From: a virus
IMG/VR virus record: IMGVR_UViG_3300047496_000100
Span: 1 to 42,972 of that record
DNA length: 42,972 bases
Strand: one strand, 5' to 3'
A program made the translations under genes and the position numbers. Of the stretch, positions 8,035 to 16,054 are shown in pieces. The notes beneath the pieces were generated by a model that ran no database searches, had not been told where the DNA came from, and saw only the letters and a list, made by a program, of their open reading frames with translations. Position 1 is the stretch's first letter. Every line of letters starts with the position of its first letter.

Positions 8035-8964
8035 TTAGAAGCGCTGACGCATCGTGAATTTGCGATCGGGTCCGTTATCATTGTCGACGGTATCGGGGTA
8101 GGAAACGACGCCGCTCGAGAGCGTCTTGCTTTGCATCTCCTGCTTATCCGCGCCTAGGAGCTGCTGGCCGCCGGGGGTTTGGAGCTGTTTTAGGATGCTG
8201 CGAGCTTCGCCGAGCCACTTTACACCCTCGCCCTCGCCTCCGAATTCTTGATAGTCTTGGTAGCCCGCGGCTAGGAGGATCGTAATACGCTGGACGAGTG
8301 CCGGTATTTCTAGATTGCCGCTCGAGTTGGTGAGAGGAAGAACGTAGCGTGCTGTGAGGTATGAGTCGACTTCGTTCTCTGCCTGCTTGCGGTAGTTTTC
8401 GGTGATGCCGTCGGTGATGTACGGGTTGTTAGTGAGGCCAGCTTGCTTTTTGATGGCGTATAGCGAGCAGTAGCGCAGGCTCTCGTCTGCGTTTACTTCG
8501 TTCGCATCGGCTATATTGCTCTCCTCGCTAGTCGTCGTGTTCCAGTAGGTGCTCTTGAAAAAGAGATAGCCCTCGCTTCCGGTGTACTCGAGGATCGTGC
8601 CTTGTGGGTCGTCGACTTGGATTTGCACGGGGGAGCCGTAGCCCGTTAGCTCGATGTAGCTTCCGCCGGCGGTTGTGCTGCCGTAGAATTTGCGCTTGTT
8701 GTATCGGTACTTGACGATTGGCTCGTCCTGCTTGTGGGAAAGGAGGAGCATGTCGACGGTGAGGTTATTGCCGCCGACGTTCGTGATCTTGCACATTTCT
8801 GCCTGCTCGCTGCCCTCCCAGCCTACGACGATATAGTCGTTTATGGCGTAGCCGTTTGCGTTCGGCGTCTGAATTACCGCCCCGGCACCTGAGGCGACGT
8901 CTGCTGATACGAATGTTTTTTCACGCTTGATGAAGTCCTCTGTGGTGGCGAGTAGTACTTTCAT
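8035..8964 (-). CDS. Head-tail connector with DUF1320-like C-terminal domain
   Basis: 309 residues. The C-terminal half (YAIKKQAGLTNNPYITDGIT, ENEVDSYLTARYVLPL, ALVQRITILLAAGYQDY) matches the DUF1320/Mu gp36 family, helical adaptor proteins under the portal. The N-terminal half (residues 1-150) is a beta-rich addition (VASGAGAVIQTPNANGYAIN, YIVVGWEGSEQAEMCKITNV) that the usual 130-150 residue family members lack. The fusion may let the connector contact capsid or decoration proteins. It is followed by the Mu gpG-like gene. Confidence 0.7.
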   Translation of the reverse strand: MKVLLATTEDFIKREKTFVSADVASGAGAVIQTPNANGYAINDYIVVGWEGSEQAEMCKITNVGGNNLTVDMLLLSHKQDEPIVKYRYNKRKFYGSTTAGGSYIELTGYGSPVQIQVDDPQGTILEYTGSEGYLFFKSTYWNTTTSEESNIADANEVNADESLRYCSLYAIKKQAGLTNNPYITDGITENYRKQAENEVDSYLTARYVLPLTNSSGNLEIPALVQRITILLAAGYQDYQEFGGEGEGVKWLGEARSILKQLQTPGGQQLLGADKQEMQSKTLSSGVVSYPDTVDNDNGPDRKFTMRQRF

Positions 8965-8974
8965 ATTTTGTTTA

Positions 8975-8983
8975 ATTATAACA
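8975..8983 (-). promoter_or_regulatory. Candidate extended -10 promoter before the connector gene
   Basis: The minus strand reads TGTTATAAT, an extended -10 (TGn plus perfect TATAAT). No -35 hexamer is visible. A start about 7 bases downstream would leave only about 4 bases before the ATG at 8964. It overlaps the stop codon of the repeat-protein gene, so a chance match in A/T-rich stop-codon sequence is possible. Confidence 0.35.
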
Positions 8984-10604
8984 CCACGCGCGTCGGCGCT
9001 GCGGTCGTTAGGGTGGATAGTGGCTTGGTGCTGGTCTCGGCTATGCTCGGGCCTCGGGTCCCGACGTCGAGCGTATCTTTCGAGAAGGTCTGCGTTTGCA
9101 GGATTTGCAGGCGCGAGATGGTATCGAGGATGTATGGATACTTGCCCTGCGCTACTGGCGGGATGATGTGCGCCACGCCGGTGATCGTTTTTCTCGTCAA
9201 TACCAGAAGCGATGCCTTACCCGTTATCGTCTGGGTGCGGGTGTTTATAAGGCTCGCTTTGCCGGTGATGGTGCGTAGAACGGCCCCGGTCACGCGGGAA
9301 ACGCCGGTTATAGCCTGCTGGGTGGATCGCTGGATGCGTCCAATGCCTGTCAGCGTGGCGTTAGACGTTCGCTGGATGCGTCCAATGCCCGTAATGGTCT
9401 TGGTGGTCGTTGCGGTGATTCTCGCCACGCCTGTGGCCGTTTTAGCCGTTTTAGCCGTGATCCGCGCGATACCTGTCTGCGTTTTTGCCGTTGTTACCTG
9501 AATTCGGGCTAGTCCGGTGATGGTCTTGGCCGTCGTGGCTGTTACACGGGAAACGCCGGTCTCTGTGCGGATCGTCGTGGCCGTTATACGCGCCACGCCG
9601 GTCTCGGTCTTTGTCGTTTTCGCGGTTATCCGTGAAATACCCGTTATCGTTTTGGTGGTGGTGACTTGGATTCTCGCCACGCCAGTGATAGTTCGGAGTG
9701 TGGTGGCGGTGATGCGGGAGATGCCCGTTATCGTACGCAAGGTGATCGCCGTAATGCGGGCCACGCCGGTGATGGTCTTGGTGGCTAGGGTAGCTATAGA
9801 TGCCTTGCCAGTGATCGTCTGGCTCGCGCTTTTCTGTATGCGTGCAACGCCGGTTATCGTGCGAAGCGTGTTGTTTTTTATATTCGCTACTCCGGTAATG
9901 GTCTTGAGGGTGGTAGCCGTGATTCTGGCCACGCCAGTCTCGGTGCGTGTGGTGGTGATCTGAATGCGGGCCACACCAGTAATCGTTTTGAGAGTCGTTG
10001 CGGTGATCCGCGCGATGCCTGTGATCGTCTTTAGGGTGGTCGCTGTTATACGCGCGATGCCTGTGATGGTTCGAGCGGTTACTGCGGTAATGCGTGCTAT
10101 GCCGGTCTCCGTTTTCGCGGTAGAGACTTGGATGCGGGCCACACCTGTTTCTGTTTTTGATGTGGTTGCCGTCACTCGTGCGATACCTGTCTCGGTCTTA
10201 GTGGTGGTAGCGGTTATTCGGGAAACGCCGGTGGTGGTCTGTAGTGTCTTTGCGGTAATGCGGGAGATGCCGGTGATCGTCTTTGCGGTGCTTACTTGAA
10301 TTCTGGCCACGCCGGTTATAGTCCTCGTTGTCGTCACTTGGATACGAGCGACGCCGGTGGTGGTCTTGAGGGTAGTGGCAGTTATGCGCGATACGCCCGT
10401 GATGGTGCGCGGGGTAAGTGCAGTAACGCGGCTCACGCCCGTGATGGTCTTTCCTGTGACGAGACCTATGCGAGCGACGCCCGTTATCGTGCGTGTGGTA
10501 AGGAGGCCTATTCGGGCAACACCGGTTATCGTCTGTGTAGTGACGACGTTGCTGACGAGGCTCTTATTCTTGAAGTATGGCGCCCGGAGTTGGAAGAAGG
10601 ACAT
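8976..10604 (-). CDS. Structural protein with 33 tandem 14-residue repeats
   Basis: 542 residues: a 21-residue head (MSFFQLRAPYFKNKSLVSNVV, split here as MSFFQLRAPYF and KNKSLVSNVV), then 33 exact-length 14-residue repeats (residues 22-483), then a 59-residue tail containing YPYILDTISRLQILQ. The repeat consensus is T-x-[KR]-T-I-T-G-V-A-R-I-x-x-T; the Thr-Gly at repeat positions 6-7 is present in all 33 copies, and position 11 is always Ile, Val or Leu. No indels are seen. Alternating Thr and aliphatic residues with a fixed Gly suggest a beta-solenoid or beta-spiral shaft. It lies in the late block between the beta-rich proteins and the connector, so a virion fibre or head decoration is likely. 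Confidence 0.85.
   Translation of the reverse strand: MSFFQLRAPYFKNKSLVSNVVTTQTITGVARIGLLTTRTITGVARIGLVTGKTITGVSRVTALTPRTITGVSRITATTLKTTTGVARIQVTTTRTITGVARIQVSTAKTITGISRITAKTLQTTTGVSRITATTTKTETGIARVTATTSKTETGVARIQVSTAKTETGIARITAVTARTITGIARITATTLKTITGIARITATTLKTITGVARIQITTTRTETGVARITATTLKTITGVANIKNNTLRTITGVARIQKSASQTITGKASIATLATKTITGVARITAITLRTITGISRITATTLRTITGVARIQVTTTKTITGISRITAKTTKTETGVARITATTIRTETGVSRVTATTAKTITGLARIQVTTAKTQTGIARITAKTAKTATGVARITATTTKTITGIGRIQRTSNATLTGIGRIQRSTQQAITGVSRVTGAVLRTITGKASLINTRTQTITGKASLLVLTRKTITGVAHIIPPVAQGKYPYILDTISRLQILQTQTFSKDTLDVGTRGPSIAETSTKPLSTLTTAAPTRVVL
9156..10541 (-). repeat. Tandem 42-bp repeat, 33 copies
   Basis: DNA encoding the 33 repeats of 14 codons, 1386 bp with no frame-breaking change. 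The DNA copies have drifted at third positions while the protein pattern (fixed Thr-Gly, position 10 mostly Arg) is kept, so the array is under protein-level selection and is not a fresh assembly or slippage product. The antisense frames also look repetitive but are only mirror images of it. Confidence 0.95.
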
Positions 10605-10651
10605 GGGATTGTGTCGGGTCGTCGCATTGGATTGCGTCGGCTGTTTTTATT

Positions 10652-11230
10652 CTACCGCGCGTTGCCCGGCGCGAATAGGCGCGGACGCATCTTGTTTGGA
10701 TGGAAGTCGGCACGTTCACCGTAGGTCTCGAAAAGAATATCGTCGTTGCCTGCGTCTGGTGTGGTTGGGTTTAGGAAGCTGCCGTCGTAGTGGACGCGTA
10801 TGCCTTTGCTGTATGGAAGCGCGGTAGAGCTCACCCAGTCGTTATAGCTCGCGACGTGGGCGTGGGCGCTGGTGTCCCATGGGGAGAATACGATGCAGTA
10901 ACGCTGGCCCGGAATGAGGCGCACCGAGCTGGCGAGTTGGTACTTGGTGAGCGCTCCGACGACGAGCGCCGCGTTCGGTATCTCGGTGAAGCCACCGATG
11001 CCGACGGCGACGGTACCAGTGGCGAATGAGCTGGAGTTGGCGTTATCTATCCAGACCGCGTAGCCGTTGTTGGTGTTGCCGTCCTTGCCGTTGATGTAGA
11101 AGGATACGGCCGCAATATTGTCGAATGCCGCGATGAAGGCTTGGCTCATATAGTCGCGGCCGTTTAGGGTATCGCCGAAGCCGATCCCTGTTGAACCGAC
11201 GTAGTTTGATTGGTCTATTGCTTGTGCCAT
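10652..11230 (-). CDS. Beta-rich structural protein, unknown
   Basis: 192 residues, starting MAQAIDQSNYVGSTGIGFGD. The start at 11230 is chosen because it follows the previous stop by one base; a longer frame would intrude into that gene. FIAAFDNIAAVSFYINGKDG, KYQLASSVRLIPGQRYCIVF and GIRVHYDGSFLNPTTPDAGN look like a beta-sandwich of the kind found in carbohydrate-binding or decoration modules. One of ten consecutive genes between capsid and connector. Function unknown; virion surface or glycan binding is possible. Confidence 0.6.
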   Translation of the reverse strand: MAQAIDQSNYVGSTGIGFGDTLNGRDYMSQAFIAAFDNIAAVSFYINGKDGNTNNGYAVWIDNANSSSFATGTVAVGIGGFTEIPNAALVVGALTKYQLASSVRLIPGQRYCIVFSPWDTSAHAHVASYNDWVSSTALPYSKGIRVHYDGSFLNPTTPDAGNDDILFETYGERADFHPNKMRPRLFAPGNAR

Positions 11231-11231
11231 A

Positions 11232-11930
11232 TTATCGGGTGCGCTCGCCTGTCGACATGCCATCGGCGACTCCGATGGCTTGGTAGTTGTTCGGTATAGG
11301 CGGGAATATGCCCGCTGAAAGCTCGCACCACGGATTGAGGTCGGTCGTTAGGGCGCTAGTGAGCGCGAAGTCGCTCGCCGCGCTTGTTCCTTGGCGCATG
11401 GTGTATGAGGTCGCGGCTGTTGGTGCTGCTGCGTGACCGCCGACCTCGATAACGAGGCGGTCGCCCGCTTGTGCCGTTACGGCGGTGACGGCTGTCTGCG
11501 CTACGATGCGAGTCGCGGCGCTGCCTGATAGCGCCCATTCGGTGTCGGTGTTGAAGGTAGAGAAAAGAGTCCCGCGGCTCGTCGCTCCGTCGTTCGAGAC
11601 TATCTTCGCGACCACTGCGAGAAATACGTTAGCGGTGGTCGCGCTTTCAAAGCATCGCATCACAAAGGAAAATGTGACGCTCGCGTCTATCAGCTTCGCA
11701 GCTCCGAACAGTGGGTCGCTCACAAACTGATTGCAGAGAATGTCTTGGGTCGTTGTTATAGGGACGGTGCGCGTGCCGTTATTCGCTATGGTTGAAAGGG
11801 TGGAGAGGTTATTTTTATAGAGCAGTTTTAGCCGTGTCGCTTGGCCAGTTTGCTCCCAGCCTGCATCGAATGAGGGCGACACCGCTGGTGCGCCTGAGCC
11901 TTCTGCTGGGAAATAGAATCGTGAAGCCAT
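11232..11930 (-). CDS. Beta-rich structural protein, unknown
   Basis: 232 residues (MASRFYFPAEGSGAPAVSPS, then FDAGWEQTGQATRLKLL and RTVPITTTQDILCNQFVSDP). The pattern of short strands, with CFESATTANVFLAVVAKIVS and AGDRLVIEVGGHAAAP, suggests a jelly-roll-like fold. I recognise this general sequence style from phages and metagenomic contigs but know no assigned function. It ends one base before the next gene. Probably a virion protein. Confidence 0.6.
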   Translation of the reverse strand: MASRFYFPAEGSGAPAVSPSFDAGWEQTGQATRLKLLYKNNLSTLSTIANNGTRTVPITTTQDILCNQFVSDPLFGAAKLIDASVTFSFVMRCFESATTANVFLAVVAKIVSNDGATSRGTLFSTFNTDTEWALSGSAATRIVAQTAVTAVTAQAGDRLVIEVGGHAAAPTAATSYTMRQGTSAASDFALTSALTTDLNPWCELSAGIFPPIPNNYQAIGVADGMSTGERTR

Positions 11931-11931
11931 G

Positions 11932-13077
11932 TTAGGTTGCGCTCTCGTTTCTGCTCATGCCGTTGCCGACCTCGACGTAGCGGCCGTAGTTGCCCGGGCG
12001 GTTACTGCCCGGCGGGGTGTAGGCGATGATGACCCCGCATTCATAGAGGCTTACTGTCGTGACCGTTGTTGAGGTGATGATACCGATGTCTGTGCCGCCT
12101 TGCGGGTAAGTTGTCACACCTGCGACCTTGGTGAAGATGGTCGGCGTGCTAGTGAGTGCGATGTTCGATGCGACCCCTGCGACGATTATCTGCGCAGTCT
12201 CGCTCAAAAGCGCCGATGCGCTCACCCAGCCCATCATGTCGACGATATTCCCTGCCTCAAGATTGAAGTCGCCAGCGGATGCGCCCTCGATGCTATATTC
12301 CTCGGTTACGGCCGCACCTGCTCCTATCATTGACCAGCCGTTCGTTTGGCTTAGTGCTCGCTCATTCACTTGCGGGGCATGGCCCGAACCGTACCCAGAG
12401 CCTCCTGAACCTATCTGTGTGCTGAATCCGTTGGTCGTGCCGTTTGCAAATGGACGCTTTGCTGTCACCCAGATGTCGCCCGGGTCGGTGAGTGCGGCAG
12501 AGTTGTCGATGTAGTGGTCTGATGAGCGCATGTCGAGCGTTAGGTTGCCCGAGATGTTTCCGAGGATCATGTCCGAGCATCCTGTGCGGGTGAGTGTCGA
12601 GCCGTTGTGCACGGAGATGACCTGCACGCCGTTGACGTACACCTGTATGTCATAAACGGTGGTGGAAGTGATTGCCCACGTCATGCTCACGCGATACCAG
12701 ACTCCTGTCGCGAGCGTTGGCCCGTTGCTGCCGAGTTGAGTCGAGCCACCGCCATCGAGGAGTTGCAGGATGCCTGCCGAAGTCATCTTTAAAATAAATA
12801 CACCTGCGCCGTACCCTGATTGTAAAATATCCCAGATGGATGAGGTCGCATTTGGGAGCGCGTTGAAGTATAGATAGGCACTCACGCGGCCGCCCGCGTC
12901 CGCTGCGATGTTCTGCTTGCCTGAGGAGTTGCCAGAGTTGACCGCGTAGCCGATGGATTTCAGATGCGACTTGCGTACAAAATCAGAGACGACCGATGGT
13001 GTCGCTTGTGGTGGCGCATCCCAGAGTCCTACCCCGAAGTCTGCGTCCCCGCCCGGCTCTAAGAATTTAGTAGCCAT
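11932..13077 (-). CDS. LamG-like (concanavalin A-type) structural protein
   Basis: 381 residues. Residues about 60-200 have the laminin-G/concanavalin-like pattern: VSAYLYFNALPNATSSIWDI, KMTSAGILQLLDGGGSTQLG, GVWYRVSMTW, YDIQVYVNGVQVISVHNGST, MILGNISGNLTLDMRSSDHY. The second half is another beta-rich domain after a Gly-rich linker (TQIGSGGSGYGSGHAPQVNE). It shares its ending style (VEVGNGMSRNES) with the following protein (GVADGMSTGERTR). Such domains bind sugars or cap virion surfaces. Start context is CCTCC ATGG. Confidence 0.65.
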   Translation of the reverse strand: MATKFLEPGGDADFGVGLWDAPPQATPSVVSDFVRKSHLKSIGYAVNSGNSSGKQNIAADAGGRVSAYLYFNALPNATSSIWDILQSGYGAGVFILKMTSAGILQLLDGGGSTQLGSNGPTLATGVWYRVSMTWAITSTTVYDIQVYVNGVQVISVHNGSTLTRTGCSDMILGNISGNLTLDMRSSDHYIDNSAALTDPGDIWVTAKRPFANGTTNGFSTQIGSGGSGYGSGHAPQVNERALSQTNGWSMIGAGAAVTEEYSIEGASAGDFNLEAGNIVDMMGWVSASALLSETAQIIVAGVASNIALTSTPTIFTKVAGVTTYPQGGTDIGIITSTTVTTVSLYECGVIIAYTPPGSNRPGNYGRYVEVGNGMSRNESAT

Positions 13078-13083
13078 GGAGGG

Positions 13084-13662
13084 TTAGTTCATCGCCTCGA
13101 TTGTGTATTGAAGGCCTTGGATGCTGTTCGCGGAGTTGTTGGTGCCCCAGAGCGCCGTTAGCGAGAGCGCGGTGTCTGCGGTGAGGTCGACGGTGACTGC
13201 GACTGGCGTGGTGCCGCCGGTTGAGCCGGACGCGATCGGCTGCGGCATGCCGTAGTTCGTCACGGTGCCCGCGGTGCCGACGGTTGAGGTATAGAGGATG
13301 ACGTCGCCGTTGGTCATAAGCGATCCGCTCGAACCGTTTGAGCGTACTTGGATTATCAGCTCGAGAGACCATGGCGCGGTCATTGACGCGCCTCCGCCGA
13401 CTGCTGAGGTGGTGACGATGGCTCCCGACTTTGCCAGCACGGTACCAGCTACGCCGCCCCAGCGAAGTGCAAAGATGAGCGTCGGGGTTGCGGTGGTGCC
13501 GTATGCGCCGAACGCTCTCAGGCGTAATACGCGACCGTCCTGCAGGAAGTTTGCCGGTATGGTGACGTTGGGGAACAGAATCGTCTCGGTCGTGCTCGAT
13601 GCTATCGCCGTGCCGGATGCTGTGGCCCACGCAAGTGTTTCCTCCCAGAATTGTCGTGACAT
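13084..13662 (-). CDS. Beta-rich structural protein, unknown
   Basis: 192 residues (MSRQFWEETLAWATASGTAI, TETILFPNVTIPANFLQDGR, VLRLRAFGAYGTTATPTLIF). The alternating short hydrophobic strands and small loops, with LELIIQVRSNGSSGSLMTNG, suggest a single jelly-roll domain. Its stop is followed 6 bp later by the LamG-like gene. Likely a virion surface protein; no specific function can be assigned. Confidence 0.6.
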   Translation of the reverse strand: MSRQFWEETLAWATASGTAIASSTTETILFPNVTIPANFLQDGRVLRLRAFGAYGTTATPTLIFALRWGGVAGTVLAKSGAIVTTSAVGGGASMTAPWSLELIIQVRSNGSSGSLMTNGDVILYTSTVGTAGTVTNYGMPQPIASGSTGGTTPVAVTVDLTADTALSLTALWGTNNSANSIQGLQYTIEAMN

Positions 13663-13663
13663 A

Positions 13664-14083
13664 TTAGTCTATTTGCATTACTCGCTGATAAGTTTGGTTG
13701 CCTTTGAGCTTCCAGCCCATTCTGTACACAATATCATGACTCACCTCGACATCTTTCTCGCGTGTCTGATTGAAGGAGTGGGTGTGTTGTCTGAAAAATA
13801 TGAGCTCGAACCCGTACTCCTCCGTCTCGTGCATGCGGAACGGCACGCCATCTATCTCGAAGTGCCCGTCGCGCAGATCGACTCCGTACTCGTGACCCTC
13901 GCCGGCTAGGGTGAAAGCGATGAGCGTCTTTTTCTCCGCGAGCTGCAGGACGTCGAAGAATTGGCTGCGCTTCTCCGGGTCGATGAGGCTCTTGTCGTCG
14001 GCGGTCTGCTTATATGTTGAGCCGTCGTTATAGATGGCTGTGAATAGATACTTGAGGGGCTTCTGGCTTGCTACTGGTGTCAT
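13664..14083 (-). CDS. Unknown protein of the late block
   Basis: 139 residues, MTPVASQKPLKYLFTAIYND, then YKQTADDKSLIDPEKRSQFF and GHFEIDGVPFRMHETEEYGF. More charged and less repetitive than its beta-rich neighbours. It ends one base before the next start. A compact alpha/beta fold is likely. No family recognised; its place among virion genes suggests a structural or assembly role. Confidence 0.6.
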   Translation of the reverse strand: MTPVASQKPLKYLFTAIYNDGSTYKQTADDKSLIDPEKRSQFFDVLQLAEKKTLIAFTLAGEGHEYGVDLRDGHFEIDGVPFRMHETEEYGFELIFFRQHTHSFNQTREKDVEVSHDIVYRMGWKLKGNQTYQRVMQID

Positions 14084-14113
14084 GGGATTGACGTTAGGTG
14101 ATAAAAAGCGTCT

Positions 14114-14416
14114 CTATATTCCTGCGTCTGGTGCTGGTGGCGTGTCTGGTGTTACGTCTGCCGGTGCGTCTTGCTGTAGCCCGGCGATGAGGTCGGCTTT
14201 CTTAGCGTCGAGGCTTGCGACGGAGATCTGTCCGTCGTTTTCCTCCTTATGCGCGGCGATGTATGCGGCTAGACCTGCTGCGTCTGTCCCGGCCGGTAGC
14301 TTCGTGAAGCGACCGCAAGGACAGGTGAGCACGATCTCTCCGTTGCCGTCGATGGTGAGGGCTTGCGTGGTCTCTACCTGATCGTTTGCACAGAACATTA
14401 CGATTGAGTTGTCCAT
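14114..14416 (-). CDS. Small zinc-ribbon-like late protein
   Basis: 100 residues. MFCANDQVETTQALTIDGNG then IVLTCPCGRFTKLPAG contains Cys9 and a CPC pair that could form part of a metal site. A helical middle (AAGLAAYIAAHKEENDGQIS) and a Pro/Asp-rich tail (DVTPDTPPAPDAGI) follow. Unknown function. A 30-bp gap separates its stop from the next gene. Confidence 0.55.
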   Translation of the reverse strand: MDNSIVMFCANDQVETTQALTIDGNGEIVLTCPCGRFTKLPAGTDAAGLAAYIAAHKEENDGQISVASLDAKKADLIAGLQQDAPADVTPDTPPAPDAGI

Positions 14417-14417
14417 A

Positions 14418-14969
14418 CTAGTTCTCGTTATATTGAAGGGTAAGCGTCACCGTCGCGGTGTCGCCGGCTGCTGCCGAGCCGCTGGTCTGTAGCTGGGTCG
14501 TCAGGTAGACCGTGTAGCACGGGTTGGTCGCCATCGACGTTGCCTTGCCCGTTGCCTCTGGTCCCGTTGCGCCGAAGCAGACGGTGGTGCCAGAGCCGAT
14601 GCTGATGGCAGTCGTCATGTCGACGGTCAGGTTCGAGTTAGCGGTTGCGCTCGGCGTGGTGTAGAGGATGCGGTCGCCGTCACCCGTGTTGTTCGCTATA
14701 CCTTTGAGCGTGAGACCCGTGCCGAACGCCGTCGAGGTGTGAGCGAAAAGTCCCGTGCTGATCTGGTTGAAGCTACCCGAGAAGTGACCGAAGTTCCATA
14801 TCTCGAAGCTGTTGTTGCCTGCGGTGATAGGTGCCGCAGAGTATGCGGTTCCGTAGGTGTCGGTGTTCTTCCAGTTGGTGTCGGTCACGGCCGCCGTGCG
14901 CGTCGTGCCCTTTGCGGGGCTGCCGGTGCTGGCGCCTGTGTCTCTCTCGAATTCGAAGGTTGCGGCCAT
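14418..14969 (-). CDS. Beta-rich structural protein, unknown
   Basis: 183 residues, opening MAATFEFERDTGASTGSPAK and GTTRTAAVTDTNWKNTDTYG, then NNSFEIWNFGHFSGSFNQIS. Rich in Thr, Ser, Gly and Ala with short strands throughout, like the neighbouring proteins. The opening looks like a recurrent family of phage surface proteins of unknown function that I have seen without annotation. Start context is GAAACCACC ATGG. Probably a virion component. Confidence 0.6.
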   Translation of the reverse strand: MAATFEFERDTGASTGSPAKGTTRTAAVTDTNWKNTDTYGTAYSAAPITAGNNSFEIWNFGHFSGSFNQISTGLFAHTSTAFGTGLTLKGIANNTGDGDRILYTTPSATANSNLTVDMTTAISIGSGTTVCFGATGPEATGKATSMATNPCYTVYLTTQLQTSGSAAAGDTATVTLTLQYNEN

Positions 14970-14983
14970 GGTGGTTTCGCTAG

Positions 14984-15550
14984 CTAGTAAAGCTCTTTGG
15001 TAGGGACGAGCTGGTCCCAGATTGAACCGTTGCCACCCGTCACCGATTGCACGACGCGGACGTAGCGGAAGCTCGTCGGGATAATGAGCGCGTTGTTGCG
15101 GCAGTTGTTGTTGGCTGCTACGGGTGCGCCGTTTAGCGAGCTGGAAGCGAACTTCTGCGTCGCTGAGAACGGTGTCACGAGAACGTATGGCGTGGTCGTG
15201 GTGCCTGCTTGTATTGAATCGACGATGAAGTTTTGATACCAGTCGATGCCGTCCTGCGAATACTCGACGGATGTGTTGAGTACGGTCGCGGTGCTCGAGG
15301 CGCAGAACTGTTGGAGGAGACCGAGGCGGTCTGCTTTGAAGGTCTGGCTCTTGGTCGTCGGCACGTAGCTGTCGTAGGTCGGTGTGGTGCTCGTCGCGGC
15401 TCCCGGCGTCATGTACGCGGGGCTGCTGGTGGCGACGGATGTCGCCACGCCGTTTGCGAAGTAGCTCGGGTTGGCCTCTGCTATGGTCGCACCTGCGAGT
15501 AGCGCGGCGATCCCGACGAGTGCTGCGATAATTTTATAGGTGCGTTTCAT
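14984..15550 (-). CDS. Putative secreted or exported beta-rich protein with signal peptide
   Basis: 188 residues with a classical signal peptide: basic MKRTYK, hydrophobic IIAALVGIAALLAGATI and an A-x-A-type cleavage site (AEA before N) near residue 26. The mature part has ATSSPAYMTPGAATSTTPTY, VEYSQDGIDWYQNFIVDS and NALIIPTSFRYVRVVQSVTG, a beta-rich domain. A Sec signal is unusual inside a virion structural block and suggests export to the host envelope or surface. The SPAYMTPGAATST style recalls Patescibacteria proteins (my recollection, not searched). Function unknown. Confidence 0.65.
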   Translation of the reverse strand: MKRTYKIIAALVGIAALLAGATIAEANPSYFANGVATSVATSSPAYMTPGAATSTTPTYDSYVPTTKSQTFKADRLGLLQQFCASSTATVLNTSVEYSQDGIDWYQNFIVDSIQAGTTTTPYVLVTPFSATQKFASSSLNGAPVAANNNCRNNALIIPTSFRYVRVVQSVTGGNGSIWDQLVPTKELY

Positions 15551-15554
15551 AGTC

Positions 15555-16034
15555 TTAGAGGTTATCGCCTGTCGGTGTGCCTACTGGCGCGAGCGTACCG
15601 CTGTCGACGAGCGACTGTGCGGCGCTCGGGTCTGCCTCGATGACATCCCCGACTGCGTGTTTGCCGAAGTTCTTACTATCGGCGTTGGTAATTTCGAAGT
15701 CTTTGAGCACCGTGAATTTCGCGAGGACTGGCGCTACGGTCGTCTGTGCAGCCGGGGCATCAGGGGCCGCGGGAGCTTCGGGAGCGACTACAGGTTCCTT
15801 GGTAGGTCCCCATGTGTCTTGCGAAGGAGCTGGCGCGGGGGCTGCCTGTTCCTGTGCCGCCTGTGCCTCAGCAAGCATCGCTGCGGCCTCTTCTGCGCTA
15901 TTTGCGCCCGGAACTGGTGTCATGACTCCGAGGGCCACGAGGTCAGAGAAGGCTCCGTCTTCCGCTTGGACGATCGTGCCAGCCGTTACGCTGTCTCCGT
16001 TGTGCTTGAGGTTGCCGTTTGCTTTGTAGTACAT
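15555..16034 (-). CDS. Late protein with Ala/Pro-rich linker
   Basis: 159 residues in three parts: a small N-terminal fold (MYYKANGNLKHNGDSVTAGT), a helix plus Ala/Pro/Gln-rich linker (about residues 50-105, AMLAEAQAAQEQAAPAPAPS), and a C-terminal module KFTVLKDFEITNADSKNFGK HAVGDVIEADPSAAQSLVDS that looks like a small barrel. The two end modules resemble each other in outline (a short beta repeat with a VG-I-A loop), as in head fibres joined by linkers. It ends 4 bp before the signal-peptide gene. Function unknown. Confidence 0.55.
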   Translation of the reverse strand: MYYKANGNLKHNGDSVTAGTIVQAEDGAFSDLVALGVMTPVPGANSAEEAAAMLAEAQAAQEQAAPAPAPSQDTWGPTKEPVVAPEAPAAPDAPAAQTTVAPVLAKFTVLKDFEITNADSKNFGKHAVGDVIEADPSAAQSLVDSGTLAPVGTPTGDNL

Positions 16035-16054
16035 TTTGTTTTTCGATTAAAGTG

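Noticed and set aside
8976-10299. Antisense frames with MPVIV-type repeats on the plus strand
   Set aside because: They are mirror images of the 14-residue repeat gene and have no start signal.
9156-10541. Possible CRISPR array from the 42-bp repeats
   Set aside because: Repeats abut with no spacers, drift at third positions and stay in one protein frame, so this is a coding tandem repeat.
13067-13630. 187-codon minus-strand frame, His/Arg-rich
   Set aside because: It is a frame-shifted reading of the 192-residue structural gene and has a composition typical of shadow frames.
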